DNA of 64,000 bases. Origin: Paraflavitalea pollutisoli (GTDB taxonomy: Bacteria; Bacteroidota; Bacteroidia; Chitinophagales; Chitinophagaceae). Positions 1-8,026 of this stretch are shown piece by piece. Numbering within the stretch: position 1 is the first letter of the stretch; each line of letters starts with the position of its first letter. The stretch spans positions 3,402,202-3,466,201 of the forward strand of contig NZ_JARKMX010000008.1 in the NCBI RefSeq assembly GCF_029360705.1, read 5' to 3'. Under the pieces are notes generated by a model. It had not been told where the DNA came from. It saw only the letters and a program-made list of their open reading frames with translations, and did not search any database. A program made the translations under genes and the position numbers.

Positions 1-1119
1 GGGGAAGTCTGCCGCATTACCCGGAATACCTGACCAGAATATCTGTGGAGCCCCAATGGTTTCCAATTTGGCTGTCGCATCGATCTGTGCTAATGCTGCG
101 GTTACCTGGTTACGTGCATCTTGCAACTCGTCCCTGTTATCGGACCAGGTAATGATATTGAAATGGGCTTTTACAGGTAACCGCTGGTGGGTAATAGCTT
201 CATTCAAAAAATCATCGGTGGCCTCCTTGGAAAGCGCATTCTCCCGGCTGTATTGAGCCAGCGATTGCAGGCGTAGGCGTTTGCCCTCCATCTTCTTCAT
301 GGTAACCTGGGCGTCGCCGACGACGATGTATTGATTGTAGATATGGTTGCAATCCAACAGCAGACCGAGCGGCGTGGCGAAACCAATACTGAATTTGGTA
401 CGGTCTGTCGAAAACTTGTCATAGGTGATACGGGAACCACACAGGTGCGGTAAGTCATCACTATTACCAAGGGAATAGATCTGACAATATTTCTCGCCAA
501 TTTTCAACTCATCCCTAAACTGAATATCCTTAACAAGGGGGATGTCTGGCTGCTCGGCCAGGAACAGGTATTGTTCGATTAGCCCCATCTTCTTACCGGT
601 ACTCAGCAGGTCTGCCTGTTTTAACCTCCGCAGCTCGATACCGCAATCTGCCAGGACACGCTGAAACTGCCCGGCAATATCTTCAAACTCCCTGATCGTG
701 CCCCTGTTCAATACCTGGTCGGCAAACAGGTTGGGCCGGATCAGGTTGCTGAACAAAGACGTAGAAGTTTTTCTGCCAGGAGCCTTCCGGGTAAGATACA
801 GGTTACACTGGTGACGAAGGTACCGGCGGCCAGCAAAGTGTCGGTCGGCACTCGTCTGCAAAAATCCCTTGCTGTCACCTTGTTCTGCCCGGTAGTGGTC
901 AGTGGTGAACCAATCCTGTTTATGAAAGACAGTATCTTTAGGGAGCAGTTTGACCGCTTTGATAAAGGCTTGGTGAATGACTTCCAGGTCTTCAGACGAA
1001 GAGGTAAATATCTCCGGCAGAATCACCCGAAATCCAATCGTTACATCGCCTTGCTTACTGATAATTGAATCATGCTCCACTTCCAAAATCGGAAGCATAT
1101 CACTCAGCCACTTTTCCAT
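1..1119 (-). CDS. traG: TraG-family conjugation ATPase, N-terminal part (cut by window edge)
   Basis: The complementary strand is open from an ATG at 1119 to the first base of the window, giving 373 codons with no stop, so the C-terminal half, including the Walker motifs, lies outside. The protein begins MEKWLSDMLPILEVEHDSII, and the stretches IGFRVILPEIF, YLTRKAPGRK and ITYDKFSTDR resemble the N-terminal domain of CTnDOT-type TraG, the VirB4-like ATPase that powers the mating channel at the inner membrane. It lies 18 bases downstream of a TraF-like gene, in the order traE-traF-traG known from Bacteroides conjugative transposons. That gene order is the strongest support. It presumably continues into the rest of the tra operon to the left. 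Confidence 0.88.
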   Translation of the reverse strand, partial: MEKWLSDMLPILEVEHDSIISKQGDVTIGFRVILPEIFTSSSEDLEVIHQAFIKAVKLLPKDTVFHKQDWFTTDHYRAEQGDSKGFLQTSADRHFAGRRYLRHQCNLYLTRKAPGRKTSTSLFSNLIRPNLFADQVLNRGTIREFEDIAGQFQRVLADCGIELRRLKQADLLSTGKKMGLIEQYLFLAEQPDIPLVKDIQFRDELKIGEKYCQIYSLGNSDDLPHLCGSRITYDKFSTDRTKFSIGFATPLGLLLDCNHIYNQYIVVGDAQVTMKKMEGKRLRLQSLAQYSRENALSKEATDDFLNEAITHQRLPVKAHFNIITWSDNRDELQDARNQVTAALAQIDATAKLETIGAPQIFWSGIPGNAADFP

Positions 1120-1137
1120 CTTCACTGTTTTAGCTCG

Positions 1138-1452
1138 TTACACTTTTAAAAAACACCGTCTCGACTTGCATCGCACAATACGCGGAACACTACGACGGGC
1201 CATACTCTTCATCATGCCGTGCTCACCGTACTGTTTGCTGAGCTTGAAAACGTACACAAACACAGCAGTTGCAGACACTCCAACAACAGACAGGCATATA
1301 TAAGAATTTACCCCAACGATATACAGCACGACATACAGTATCAGGCAACCAAGCAATCCGCCGCCGAGATACCATATATATTGTGCCTTCAGCCCCTTAA
1401 ACTCAATGCTCCGATTGACACCCTTATTGATCTTGTAGATACTTCCAGCCAT
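1138..1452 (-). CDS. traF: TraF-like conjugation membrane protein (DUF4133)
   Basis: This 104-residue protein starts MAGSIYKINKGVNRSIEFKG and has two hydrophobic segments at about residues 24-46 and 50-68, followed by a basic tail (SKQYGEHGMMKSMARRSVPR). The size, the KGVN...FKGLKAQYI beginning and the position between a TraE-like gene and a TraG gene match the DUF4133/TraF family of Bacteroidetes conjugative elements. Family members are small inner-membrane parts of the mating apparatus, comparable in position to VirB3. It is 12 bases downstream of traE and 18 bases upstream of traG, so the three are almost certainly one transcript. The C-terminus (CKSRRCFLKV) is unusually basic and Cys-containing. 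Confidence 0.9.
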   Translation of the reverse strand: MAGSIYKINKGVNRSIEFKGLKAQYIWYLGGGLLGCLILYVVLYIVGVNSYICLSVVGVSATAVFVYVFKLSKQYGEHGMMKSMARRSVPRIVRCKSRRCFLKV

Positions 1453-1464
1453 CTTGCTTTAGTC

Positions 1465-1803
1465 TTATGCGATTGCAAAGAATGATTTGATGACTGTTGC
1501 CACCACTACCAGAAACACACAGGATCCGAACCAGGCAGCTGCGACGGAACCAGTATCAGGGTGCCCGCCCGACCATTTCTGGTATACCCTGATTGCACCG
1601 ATCAGACCAAGAATGCCACCCACCGCATACATGAGGTTGCAGGCGATCCCGAAGTAGCCCCTCACCTTGGTGTTGGCCTCGTTAATGCCTGCAGCGCCGT
1701 CGCCAGGTATAGCTTGCGCATACATACTAAAAGAGAAAAGGATACACAAAGCGCATAGCAGCGCCACTTTGCTTGAAAAGCAATTCACTCCACACATTTT
1801 CAT
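1465..1803 (-). CDS. traE: TraE-like conjugation membrane protein (DUF4134)
   Basis: This 112-residue protein has an N-terminal signal-like hydrophobic stretch (about residues 11-31, ending FSMYAQA). Then comes a conserved block, GINEANTKVRGYFGI, and two membrane segments at about 54-70 and 86-108. The NEA...V..Y pattern followed by GLIGAIRVYQKW and a final hydrophobic helix is typical of DUF4134 (TraE of CTnDOT), a VirB2-pilin-like small protein of the mating channel. It is the first gene of the traE-traF-traG run; the ATG at 1803 is the only sensible start. Confidence 0.9.
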   Translation of the reverse strand: MKMCGVNCFSSKVALLCALCILFSFSMYAQAIPGDGAAGINEANTKVRGYFGIACNLMYAVGGILGLIGAIRVYQKWSGGHPDTGSVAAAWFGSCVFLVVVATVIKSFFAIA

Positions 1804-1887
1804 AACACACTTGCTTTATATTGATGATTGATAAAACCTCAGCATAAAGAAGCGCCGCCGGTACATTCACCTTCCACATTAACCCAC

Positions 1888-2004
1888 TCACTTGTACCAT
1901 GGCGGCGCTATAACCAACCCCTCAACTACGCGCACAAAAAACTTATAAAGACCACCCATGCCTTCCTGCGCACTTGTTTCTCCTGCTCGGGCACAGGTGG
2001 TCAT
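1888..2004 (-). CDS. Possible small ORF upstream of traE, 38 residues
   Basis: An open frame from ATG 2004 to TGA at 1888-1890 would encode MTTCARAGETSAQEGMGGLY followed by KFFVRVVEGLVIAPPWYK. It starts 9 bases after the stop of the preceding leftward gene and fills an otherwise empty 210-base gap before traE. Spacing and strand fit the operon, and the second half is moderately hydrophobic. No family was recognised, and the length alone gives little statistical support, so it could be chance. Confidence 0.3.
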   Translation of the reverse strand: MTTCARAGETSAQEGMGGLYKFFVRVVEGLVIAPPWYK

Positions 2005-2013
2005 GCTTACTGC

Positions 2014-2433
2014 TTAGCTCCATAACCGGCGTAGCACATCCGGGCTGATCTCAACATTGCACTTGCTTTCAGCCAGGGATACTACCAGATCATTTATACT
2101 GAGCCGGAAAAAAGAATCTTCGATGGGAGGATATTTTTGCAGGATCGATTGAACACCCGCCACCAATGCATCCTGTGCTGTCGGTAAATCCTCGGCTGCC
2201 TGATTCATATAGGCATGGATCTCATCAAGCAACGACACCGGTTGAAAGCCTGTTGACAAAGAATCCTCTACCGGTGTTTTTGCCAGCAAGGGAGAAACTA
2301 CCGTTGGCGCATTTACGGGGGAGGTCCTGATCTTTCTGAAAATCTCCTTTCGGAAATAGACCAGCACCACCAAACCGTAATAACCTACCAGAAAAACACT
2401 GACTGCCGAGAGGTATGTTGACCATGAAACCAT
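2014..2433 (-). CDS. Conjugation-associated membrane-anchored protein, unknown
   Basis: The frame is open from an ATG at 2481, but the ATG at 2433 (MVSWSTYLSAVSVFLVGYYG) places a single N-terminal membrane helix (about residues 4-26) right at the start and is preferred. After the helix come a basic turn (YFRKEIFRKIR), a variable linker and an acidic cytoplasmic-type domain (LLDEIHAYMNQAAEDLPTA ... LRRLWS). It heads the leftward run that leads into traE-traF-traG. Proteins of this size and design sit just upstream of traE in many Bacteroidetes conjugative elements as far as I recall, but no specific function is known to me. Confidence 0.65.
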   Translation of the reverse strand: MVSWSTYLSAVSVFLVGYYGLVVLVYFRKEIFRKIRTSPVNAPTVVSPLLAKTPVEDSLSTGFQPVSLLDEIHAYMNQAAEDLPTAQDALVAGVQSILQKYPPIEDSFFRLSINDLVVSLAESKCNVEISPDVLRRLWS

Positions 2434-2603
2434 ATCGATTCGTTTCAACAAAAGTGCTGTGAAATGAAAGGCTGATTTCACACTGTCAACACACTACGGG
2501 GAAACTTTTTCTGAAAAAACAACGGGAGAAAAACAGGTAGGAAGGTCCGCTGCAACCATACGAAATCTAACCACGAATGGGTCTAGCGCGTTGCGTATTC
2601 AAA

Positions 2604-2726
2604 ATGATCAACAGGCTGGTAGAGAATTATGACGCCTACAATGAATGGCGTATACGGGATACATTGCGCGCATGGAACAAACCAATAATGGCCAGGCTAA
2701 TTGCAGCGCTCAGTAAATACAGGTAA
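2604..2726 (+). CDS. Possible 40-residue ORF translationally coupled to the next gene
   Basis: ATG at 2604 opens a frame that reads MINRLVENYDAYNEWRIRDT and continues LRAWNKPIMARLIAALSKYR. Its TAA stop shares one base with the ATG at 2726 (TAATG), the usual layout for translational coupling. The predicted peptide is basic and could form two amphipathic helices. There is no strong ribosome-binding sequence. Either it is a genuine leader peptide controlling the downstream gene, or the downstream gene simply starts at a later ATG and the overlap is chance. Confidence 0.35.
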   Translation: MINRLVENYDAYNEWRIRDTLRAWNKPIMARLIAALSKYR

Positions 2727-3685
2727 TGGACCCTTTTCACAACATGGACACACTACGGATTAGGGAAAAAGTAATATCAGGGACGCACACACCGGTCGAA
2801 AGTGTAAAAAATGCTAACTTAGGTAACATGCAAAACGACCATTCCAACGATACACCAAAACCAGTTGTTCCCGACCTGCGGGAGGTGGTACAAAATGAAT
2901 TGCCCATATTGTTTGAGTTTATGCCCGAAACAGACCGGACCTGGGGAATTGCCAATAAACTTTTTAAAGCAGAGGTTGAGAAAAGATACCAGGAAGCTGG
3001 TGACAGCACGGTTGAAGTTGAAGCCAATCTGTATTATATTATCCGCAAGGTGCAACTGGGAGACCAGCAGGCAATCAGGATGCTCAACTTCTTCCAACGA
3101 TTGCTGGAAGAAATCACGATGTATTTGCCGGAAGCGGAACGAGAACGAATCCGTAAGACGATAAAAGACATACTGATCAGTATGGATCATCAGTACCTGA
3201 ATTTCTTTGGGGAGATCGCAGTACTAAACAACATCATGAAAACCGGTCTCTACAACCTGACAGCCGTGGAGTATAAACTGAGCGATAGCGACAATACCAT
3301 TGACTTTGCATTTAGTAATAAAACGACAGGTGGAAATCTATTGGTAGAGGTTGTCAACATGCATCCTAAGAGCAATAAGATAGAGAACCACCCTGAAAAA
3401 ATAGCCACTTTTCTTACCACAAAATTCAGTAAGAAGATCCTGAGCAAGGCTACAACTGAACAGTTTTACCTGACACCCGTTATTTGGGCACCCGTAGCAG
3501 ACCTGAAGATATATAGTGAATTTCTAGCCAACAATAATTTACCTGTAGCGGGGCTGATTGAACCGGCAGCCTATGCCACCTTCGTATCCCCGGAAGATGG
3601 CGCCATCTTTATTCATCGTTTCGGACGCCTGACCACCTTATTCACGGATAAGTTCGGAGGCGAGTATAGTACCAACTACTCATAG
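2726..3685 (+). CDS. Unknown protein, possibly with a nuclease-like fold
   Basis: This 319-residue cytoplasmic protein is of no family I recognise. The N-terminal 45 residues look disordered, and ATGs at residues 7 and 35 could also be the start. The middle is helical and charged. The section from residue 157 to 215 has YLNFFGEIAVLNN (E163), then IDFAF (D193), then LLVEVVN (E208). This E...D...ExV arrangement recalls the core of PD-(D/E)xK nucleases, although the lysine normally two residues after the last acid is a valine. It converges on rteC, overlapping it by 10 bases at the 3' ends, and lies between conjugation genes and the ICE regulator. The nuclease idea is inference only. Confidence 0.7.
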   Translation: MDPFHNMDTLRIREKVISGTHTPVESVKNANLGNMQNDHSNDTPKPVVPDLREVVQNELPILFEFMPETDRTWGIANKLFKAEVEKRYQEAGDSTVEVEANLYYIIRKVQLGDQQAIRMLNFFQRLLEEITMYLPEAERERIRKTIKDILISMDHQYLNFFGEIAVLNNIMKTGLYNLTAVEYKLSDSDNTIDFAFSNKTTGGNLLVEVVNMHPKSNKIENHPEKIATFLTTKFSKKILSKATTEQFYLTPVIWAPVADLKIYSEFLANNNLPVAGLIEPAAYATFVSPEDGAIFIHRFGRLTTLFTDKFGGEYSTNYS

Positions 3686-4551
3686 CGGGATTTCTCGTCT
3701 TGTTCCTCCGCCCGTTTGTCGGAGGATTCGATCATTTGCTTCAGAAATTGATTGCGTACCTTCCTAATATTCCGATCAATATTGTAACGATAGAAATTAC
3801 CAAGATCAATACCTGTCAGCTTCTCCACCCGTTTAGCGATCTGACGCAACTGTGCATTTCCATTGTTAAAAGCACCTGCTGAATACAGACCGTAAAGTAT
3901 CTCAATAGCGGCCATACGCGTGGCTGTCCACACAAGATCATCATTCTCTTCGGTACCATTATTGAGCTTTTGCTTTTGATCAAAAAACTTCAGTTCATTA
4001 CCCAGGAAAGAACGGTATCGTTCAAATGCCAACAGTTCTCCGGTCAGGTAGGCAGGAACCGTAATGAACTCATCATCGAACAACCACTGGCCTGGATCGG
4101 TAATCAGGTTGGCATTTCTGCTATCCTTCCTGTAGTAATCGTTATCCAGCTCAATAGCACCACTTTTATAGTAGCGGAAAAACCCTTCATTCTTACGTGT
4201 CCACTTGTCGATTTCTTTTCTTTCACTCTTCATCAGTTTTTTTCTTCCGGTATCATCAAGGGTAAGCAGACGCAGTTCCAATGAGTAAATCTTGATATAG
4301 TAAAAAAAATACTGAAGCATGCCTGGCAAATGACGCTTATAGAAATCGATCTCTTCCTCTTCATCCAGGAACTTATTATCGCTAACGAACTTACGGAGCT
4401 CTTTTAGGGTGTCTTTCAGATTAGACAGCATCAATTCGGCCAGCCTTAACATGTCTTTGCCGGCCGATTCAGCCTGCCGTTCCTGCTTTTCAATGGACTT
4501 CAGGATGGTTTCATAAAACATTGCCTTATCCTTTACTGTTTCCCTTTTCAT
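3676..4551 (-). CDS. rteC: RteC-family regulator of ICE excision and transfer
   Basis: This 291-residue, strongly helical and charged protein carries the RteC signature: KNEGFFRYYKSGA at residues 121-132, then DNDYYRK, and near the C-terminus LTGIDLGNFYRYNIDRNIRK followed by VRNQFLKQM. In CTnDOT, RteC is a DNA-binding winged-helix protein that activates the excision genes, so finding it near tra genes marks this region as an ICE of the CTnDOT/Tn4555-like group. In CTnDOT it works under the two-component system RteA/RteB, which is not in this window. The ATG at 4551 is the natural start. The gene runs leftward and converges on the unknown gene ending at 3685. Confidence 0.88.
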   Translation of the reverse strand: MKRETVKDKAMFYETILKSIEKQERQAESAGKDMLRLAELMLSNLKDTLKELRKFVSDNKFLDEEEEIDFYKRHLPGMLQYFFYYIKIYSLELRLLTLDDTGRKKLMKSERKEIDKWTRKNEGFFRYYKSGAIELDNDYYRKDSRNANLITDPGQWLFDDEFITVPAYLTGELLAFERYRSFLGNELKFFDQKQKLNNGTEENDDLVWTATRMAAIEILYGLYSAGAFNNGNAQLRQIAKRVEKLTGIDLGNFYRYNIDRNIRKVRNQFLKQMIESSDKRAEEQDEKSRYE

Positions 4552-4784
4552 TGCAAGGCATTTAACAAGATCTTACCCACTATATTAAACATCAAAGTTT
4601 ATGCTAAGTAAACGGGGAGATACGTCAAAAAAGGCAACTCCTTGCAGCAAAAAGGAAAATAAAAACAGCAAAAAAGCCAATTTGATTTATGGCAACCCAG
4701 CCGGTAAATATTTTTGCACCAACAGGGTAAAATACAGACCTGACACAAATTTTGCTATAAATTACCTGTACCAAACAATGCTAT

Positions 4785-5204
4785 ATGTGCAACATCGATG
4801 ATGGAGAAAAAAACAACTCGCAGACAGAGTATTGTACCAAGGTGCATTTTGTCGATATCGTCCTGATCATGGCAGACTTCTATTGCATCATCCATCGTGA
4901 TAACCACCAATCGTACGAACACGTTTGCGATCACCTGGCCGAACAACTATCCAACATATTCCACGTACCCCTGAACCCGTACGATAACTTTTCCCAGTTC
5001 CGGCTAGCGCACCAGGATCCGGGAAGCCAGCTGCCCCAAAAATTCACACAGAAGCTGAATGCGATACAGGTAGAGCCTGGCGCCACCAGCCTGCAGTTGT
5101 TGAAGAACCATTCCCGCTTTGAAGCAATTTGTGATGAAATCGAACGTTGGACGAAAGCTGAACAACTGGCCGCATTACTGTTACCAATCATGGCTGGCAA
5201 ATAG
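4785..5204 (+). CDS. Unknown protein, 139 residues
   Basis: No family recognised. Codon usage and the convergent neighbour suggest a real gene, but the start is uncertain. The ATG at 4785 gives 139 residues with an atypical first segment (MCNIDDGEKNNSQTEYC); the ATG at 4869 would begin MADFYCIIHRDNHQSYEHVC and give 111 residues, which looks more natural. The body contains a Cys/His-containing segment (CIIHRDNHQSYEHVCDHL) and a helical C-terminus (EIERWTKAEQLAALLLPIM). It stops 20 bases from the end of the convergent secreted-protein gene. Its role is unknown. Confidence 0.5.
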   Translation: MCNIDDGEKNNSQTEYCTKVHFVDIVLIMADFYCIIHRDNHQSYEHVCDHLAEQLSNIFHVPLNPYDNFSQFRLAHQDPGSQLPQKFTQKLNAIQVEPGATSLQLLKNHSRFEAICDEIERWTKAEQLAALLLPIMAGK

Positions 5205-5224
5205 CTATACAGATGCCCCGCCAA

Positions 5225-5803
5225 TTATTTCCAGTCAATAGCAAGCTGGTTGATCTGATATACTCCTTCTGACCAAAAACCACCTGCACCAAATTGGCTA
5301 TAACTGAAACGGATATGTATCTCTTTGATTACTTTACTGGTCTTATCATATCCGGGTATTCTAATGGTCAGCGGACTTACCACACCTGATTTGAGGTATT
5401 GCATAAGAATAGGTACCCTTTCCAGTTTAACTGTTCCATATTGTATATCCATTACCGGTTTGTAGCCTTTATTTTCTTTCTCCTGGTCATAGGTGCTCGA
5501 ACTGGTAGGGACCTTGTACTTTTGATCTTTATCTGTTGTAATACCAAAATCTGCCCACTCGGTACATCTTATTGTCGCTTCAACCATATCCTTCCAGTTA
5601 TTTACAAACTCCATAGAGATCGTTAGCAACCCGGTTTTCTTATTACCGATTGCATTAATGTTTCTTACTGGAAGGTCTTTGAAAGGTACAACGACAGATG
5701 TGTCTTTTACACTCGTAGAATCCTGGGCTGTAGCGGCTGACAGCATTGAACAAGTTGCGATCAGCATCATCGCAACATAGGATAAGATGGTAGCATGTTT
5801 CAT
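5225..5803 (-). CDS. Secreted or periplasmic protein of unknown function
   Basis: This 192-residue protein has a clear signal peptide at residues 1-26 (MKHATILSYVAMMLIATCSM, cleavage near ATAQ-DS). The mature part is rich in beta-forming segments (GLLTISMEFVNNWKDMVEAT ... PLTIRIPGYDK ... EIHIRFSYSQFG) and ends in QLAIDWK, suggesting a small beta-sandwich domain. No catalytic motif is visible. It stands alone, reading leftward, with a 386-base gap upstream that should hold its promoter. Confidence 0.7.
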   Translation of the reverse strand: MKHATILSYVAMMLIATCSMLSAATAQDSTSVKDTSVVVPFKDLPVRNINAIGNKKTGLLTISMEFVNNWKDMVEATIRCTEWADFGITTDKDQKYKVPTSSSTYDQEKENKGYKPVMDIQYGTVKLERVPILMQYLKSGVVSPLTIRIPGYDKTSKVIKEIHIRFSYSQFGAGGFWSEGVYQINQLAIDWK

Positions 5804-6189
5804 ATGCGGTTTGTATGTTTGTTACAGAATCAGAAAAATCCCGTCCAGGTAACAAAGCCCGCCTACCTACTACTGCTCTTCAGCCACAATTCCATTCAAA
5901 ACAAATTTACGAATAACCTTCACGAAAACTTGCATGCCTACCCGCAGCATGTGGATTGAGTGTCAATAACCGGATACAGCAAAAAAGAAATTTTTCATTC
6001 GTCCCTGTCTTATTGAAGCGTATCTAATTACAGCCAGGAACCATTTGTAGAGGAATAGCTCAAAAAGATTCAACAGTCAATCAGAAATTCGACTGTATGA
6101 TGGCGGCTATGCAGCCCCCTTTATTGAGTTAACATACCCAAATTCACATTATAACCCTGCAAATAATCTTAATTGAATAACATAGCTAC
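5804..6189. other. Intergenic stretch without a recognisable gene
   Basis: These 386 bases separate the start of the secreted-protein gene (leftward) from the 3' end of the HEPN gene. They must contain the promoter of the former and the terminator of the latter. I see no open frame over 60 codons, no strong hairpin with a T-run and no exact Bacteroidetes -7 box. The composition is AT-rich, as in the defence block to the right. Confidence 0.5.
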
Positions 6190-7662
6190 TCATTTATTAA
6201 TTCCATAGAATTCTTTTTCATTCAAATCGCGCTTGGTTATTCCATTGTGTATTTGTGGGTAGTTAATTATATACCCTTTGAATCCGATTTTATGTAAAAT
6301 AAGGGTATAAATAAGTCGATGCATAACTATGCAAATGAAGTATATTTCCTTAAACGCCGCATCATCGCTTGAATCGGAGATTGGTAGAAGCCCATGCTGG
6401 AATTTATTTCTTGCGTTCAGGCAATCCATTTCGTATGAATTCAAAGTATACCCAACTAATTCAAATGCTTTCTGAAGTTTACTAGTATTAGTAGGACTAT
6501 TCAGATCATTAATCCTAATTGTAAAGATTTTTCTTGCTGTTTCGTTTTCACTGGTAGCAGGTAAATATTGATCTAGAATTTTAATTAATTCATCTCTAAG
6601 TTTTTTGAAGTCCGCTTTAGAAATCGGCTTTGGTCGATTAACTTTGAATTCCTCCATAATCACGTCTGTCATGGCTTCAAGTGCAGTACTATACGCAGAA
6701 CCCTTTAACTCAAGTGATAGCATATTTCCTTGAAGTGTAATTAAGGCCGCGCGGGAAATAGGTTCATTATTGGCAAGATACTCGCATAGCTTGCTAAAGA
6801 ATTCGGACTCAATTTCAATAATCTCGTTAGTCCAACCTTGGGCTTCTTGTTGACGCCTATCTATTTCCTCTTCTGTAACTCCGGTTAAATTCATGACAGA
6901 ATATGGATTAGTTGTATGAATTCTATATCCAGTCACAATTGACTCGCGATATGTTGAATACCGAATATTCTCAACAACCTCAAAATTTTCGTCATTGGAT
7001 GAAAGAATACACCCTTCGTCTAAATAAACGTTACCGTATAAAAAGCCAAACCCTATTACAATAGCGTGACAAATTTTATCAAAATCAGGCTGACTATATC
7101 GTTCAACAGTGTCAATTGCAATATATGAATCACCATCAATGGTGAATGTAATAAAATGTATATTACAATCATTGATCTTGAGCTTTATCAATTGTTTGCC
7201 TTTCAGTAACATATCAGCATCAAAGGTAAAACCACGAATATTGCGCATCTCGGGCACTGCTCTTGTAAGGGGAATAATAAACCGTAAGTATTTCTGCTCC
7301 CAGGACGCTTTCAACTCCGATGTGCTTAGCCTTGTTAAGCTACCACTAATCCTAACTGTGGAATGAGATTCATCGAAGTCGAAATATTGTTGATTAAGAC
7401 GGATAGAATTATCCGGTATAAAATAGGTCTCCGTATCGTTATAAAGTCTAATAGGTTGCGGAAGCTCAATAGTATGAAGTTGACTCGAATTAAACCCTTT
7501 GTAAGGCTTGTAGTTTAGCTTGATTGAAAACTCAGATTTCTCCTTCTCAACTACAATTGGGTAGTCTTTCAGCAGATAGTGATCAACATCCAGTATTAAG
7601 TCTTTGCGAGAAAAAAGCGAATTTATTTTGTCTAATGTGGGAGTCAGGACTTTCTTTATCAT
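6190..7662 (-). CDS. HEPN-domain protein, probable abortive-infection RNase (ApeA-like)
   Basis: This protein has 490 residues. The N-terminal two-thirds is beta-rich with no motif I know. The C-terminal part is helical and contains CLNARNKFQHG with R418-N419-x3-H423, the R(N)x4-6H signature that forms the metal-independent RNase active site of HEPN dimers. The second helix (EIYFICIVMHRLIYTLILHK) follows at the expected distance. A long beta-rich N-terminal domain followed by a C-terminal HEPN is the layout of ApeA-type anti-phage proteins, which cleave RNA after sensing infection; assigning it to that group is inference. It is a single gene of lower GC than the flanking ICE genes, next to a patatin gene and a nucleotidyltransferase-HEPN gene, which suggests a small defence island. 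The start ATG is at 7662. Confidence 0.7.
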   Translation of the reverse strand: MIKKVLTPTLDKINSLFSRKDLILDVDHYLLKDYPIVVEKEKSEFSIKLNYKPYKGFNSSQLHTIELPQPIRLYNDTETYFIPDNSIRLNQQYFDFDESHSTVRISGSLTRLSTSELKASWEQKYLRFIIPLTRAVPEMRNIRGFTFDADMLLKGKQLIKLKINDCNIHFITFTIDGDSYIAIDTVERYSQPDFDKICHAIVIGFGFLYGNVYLDEGCILSSNDENFEVVENIRYSTYRESIVTGYRIHTTNPYSVMNLTGVTEEEIDRRQQEAQGWTNEIIEIESEFFSKLCEYLANNEPISRAALITLQGNMLSLELKGSAYSTALEAMTDVIMEEFKVNRPKPISKADFKKLRDELIKILDQYLPATSENETARKIFTIRINDLNSPTNTSKLQKAFELVGYTLNSYEMDCLNARNKFQHGLLPISDSSDDAAFKEIYFICIVMHRLIYTLILHKIGFKGYIINYPQIHNGITKRDLNEKEFYGINK

Positions 7663-8026
7663 AGCCTAGTATCTTGGTTTAAGAGATAATAATAATGGAG
7701 AAACGTAACCATTCTATGTTGGATCCTAAGTAAGAACTTTTAGAGACAAGCGAATAGGTTGTGCAGGGAAAAACATTTTTTAGGGATTAGCTTTACTAAC
7801 CGAGTAAAGATGACGGATGTGGCACCAATTTGCAACTTTTAAGCAATACGGATTTATTTCATGCATAAGGTAAACATAACTATGATTTTTATTCCAATAC
7901 ATGTCCTAAAAAACGAACGAATGCATTTTTTTCTTTCAGCAACACAAAAATATTACAATCTGTTAACAAGCTGATGAAAGGTAGTATAGTAGCTATTGAT
8001 CTCGACACCAAACTCGTCGATGAATG
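7663..8026. other. AT-rich intergenic stretch
   Basis: These 364 bases lie between the start of the HEPN gene and the stop of the patatin gene, both leftward. No gene-length frame is convincing (a rightward frame running into 8159 is a shadow of the patatin gene). The sequence is AT-rich with several A and T runs and presumably holds the promoter of the HEPN gene and the patatin terminator, but no canonical -33/-7 pair was found. Confidence 0.45.

Noticed and set aside
1828-2025. Rightward 65-codon frame upstream of traE
   Set aside because: Opposite to the tra operon, no recognisable protein pattern; the leftward 38-codon frame fits the operon better.
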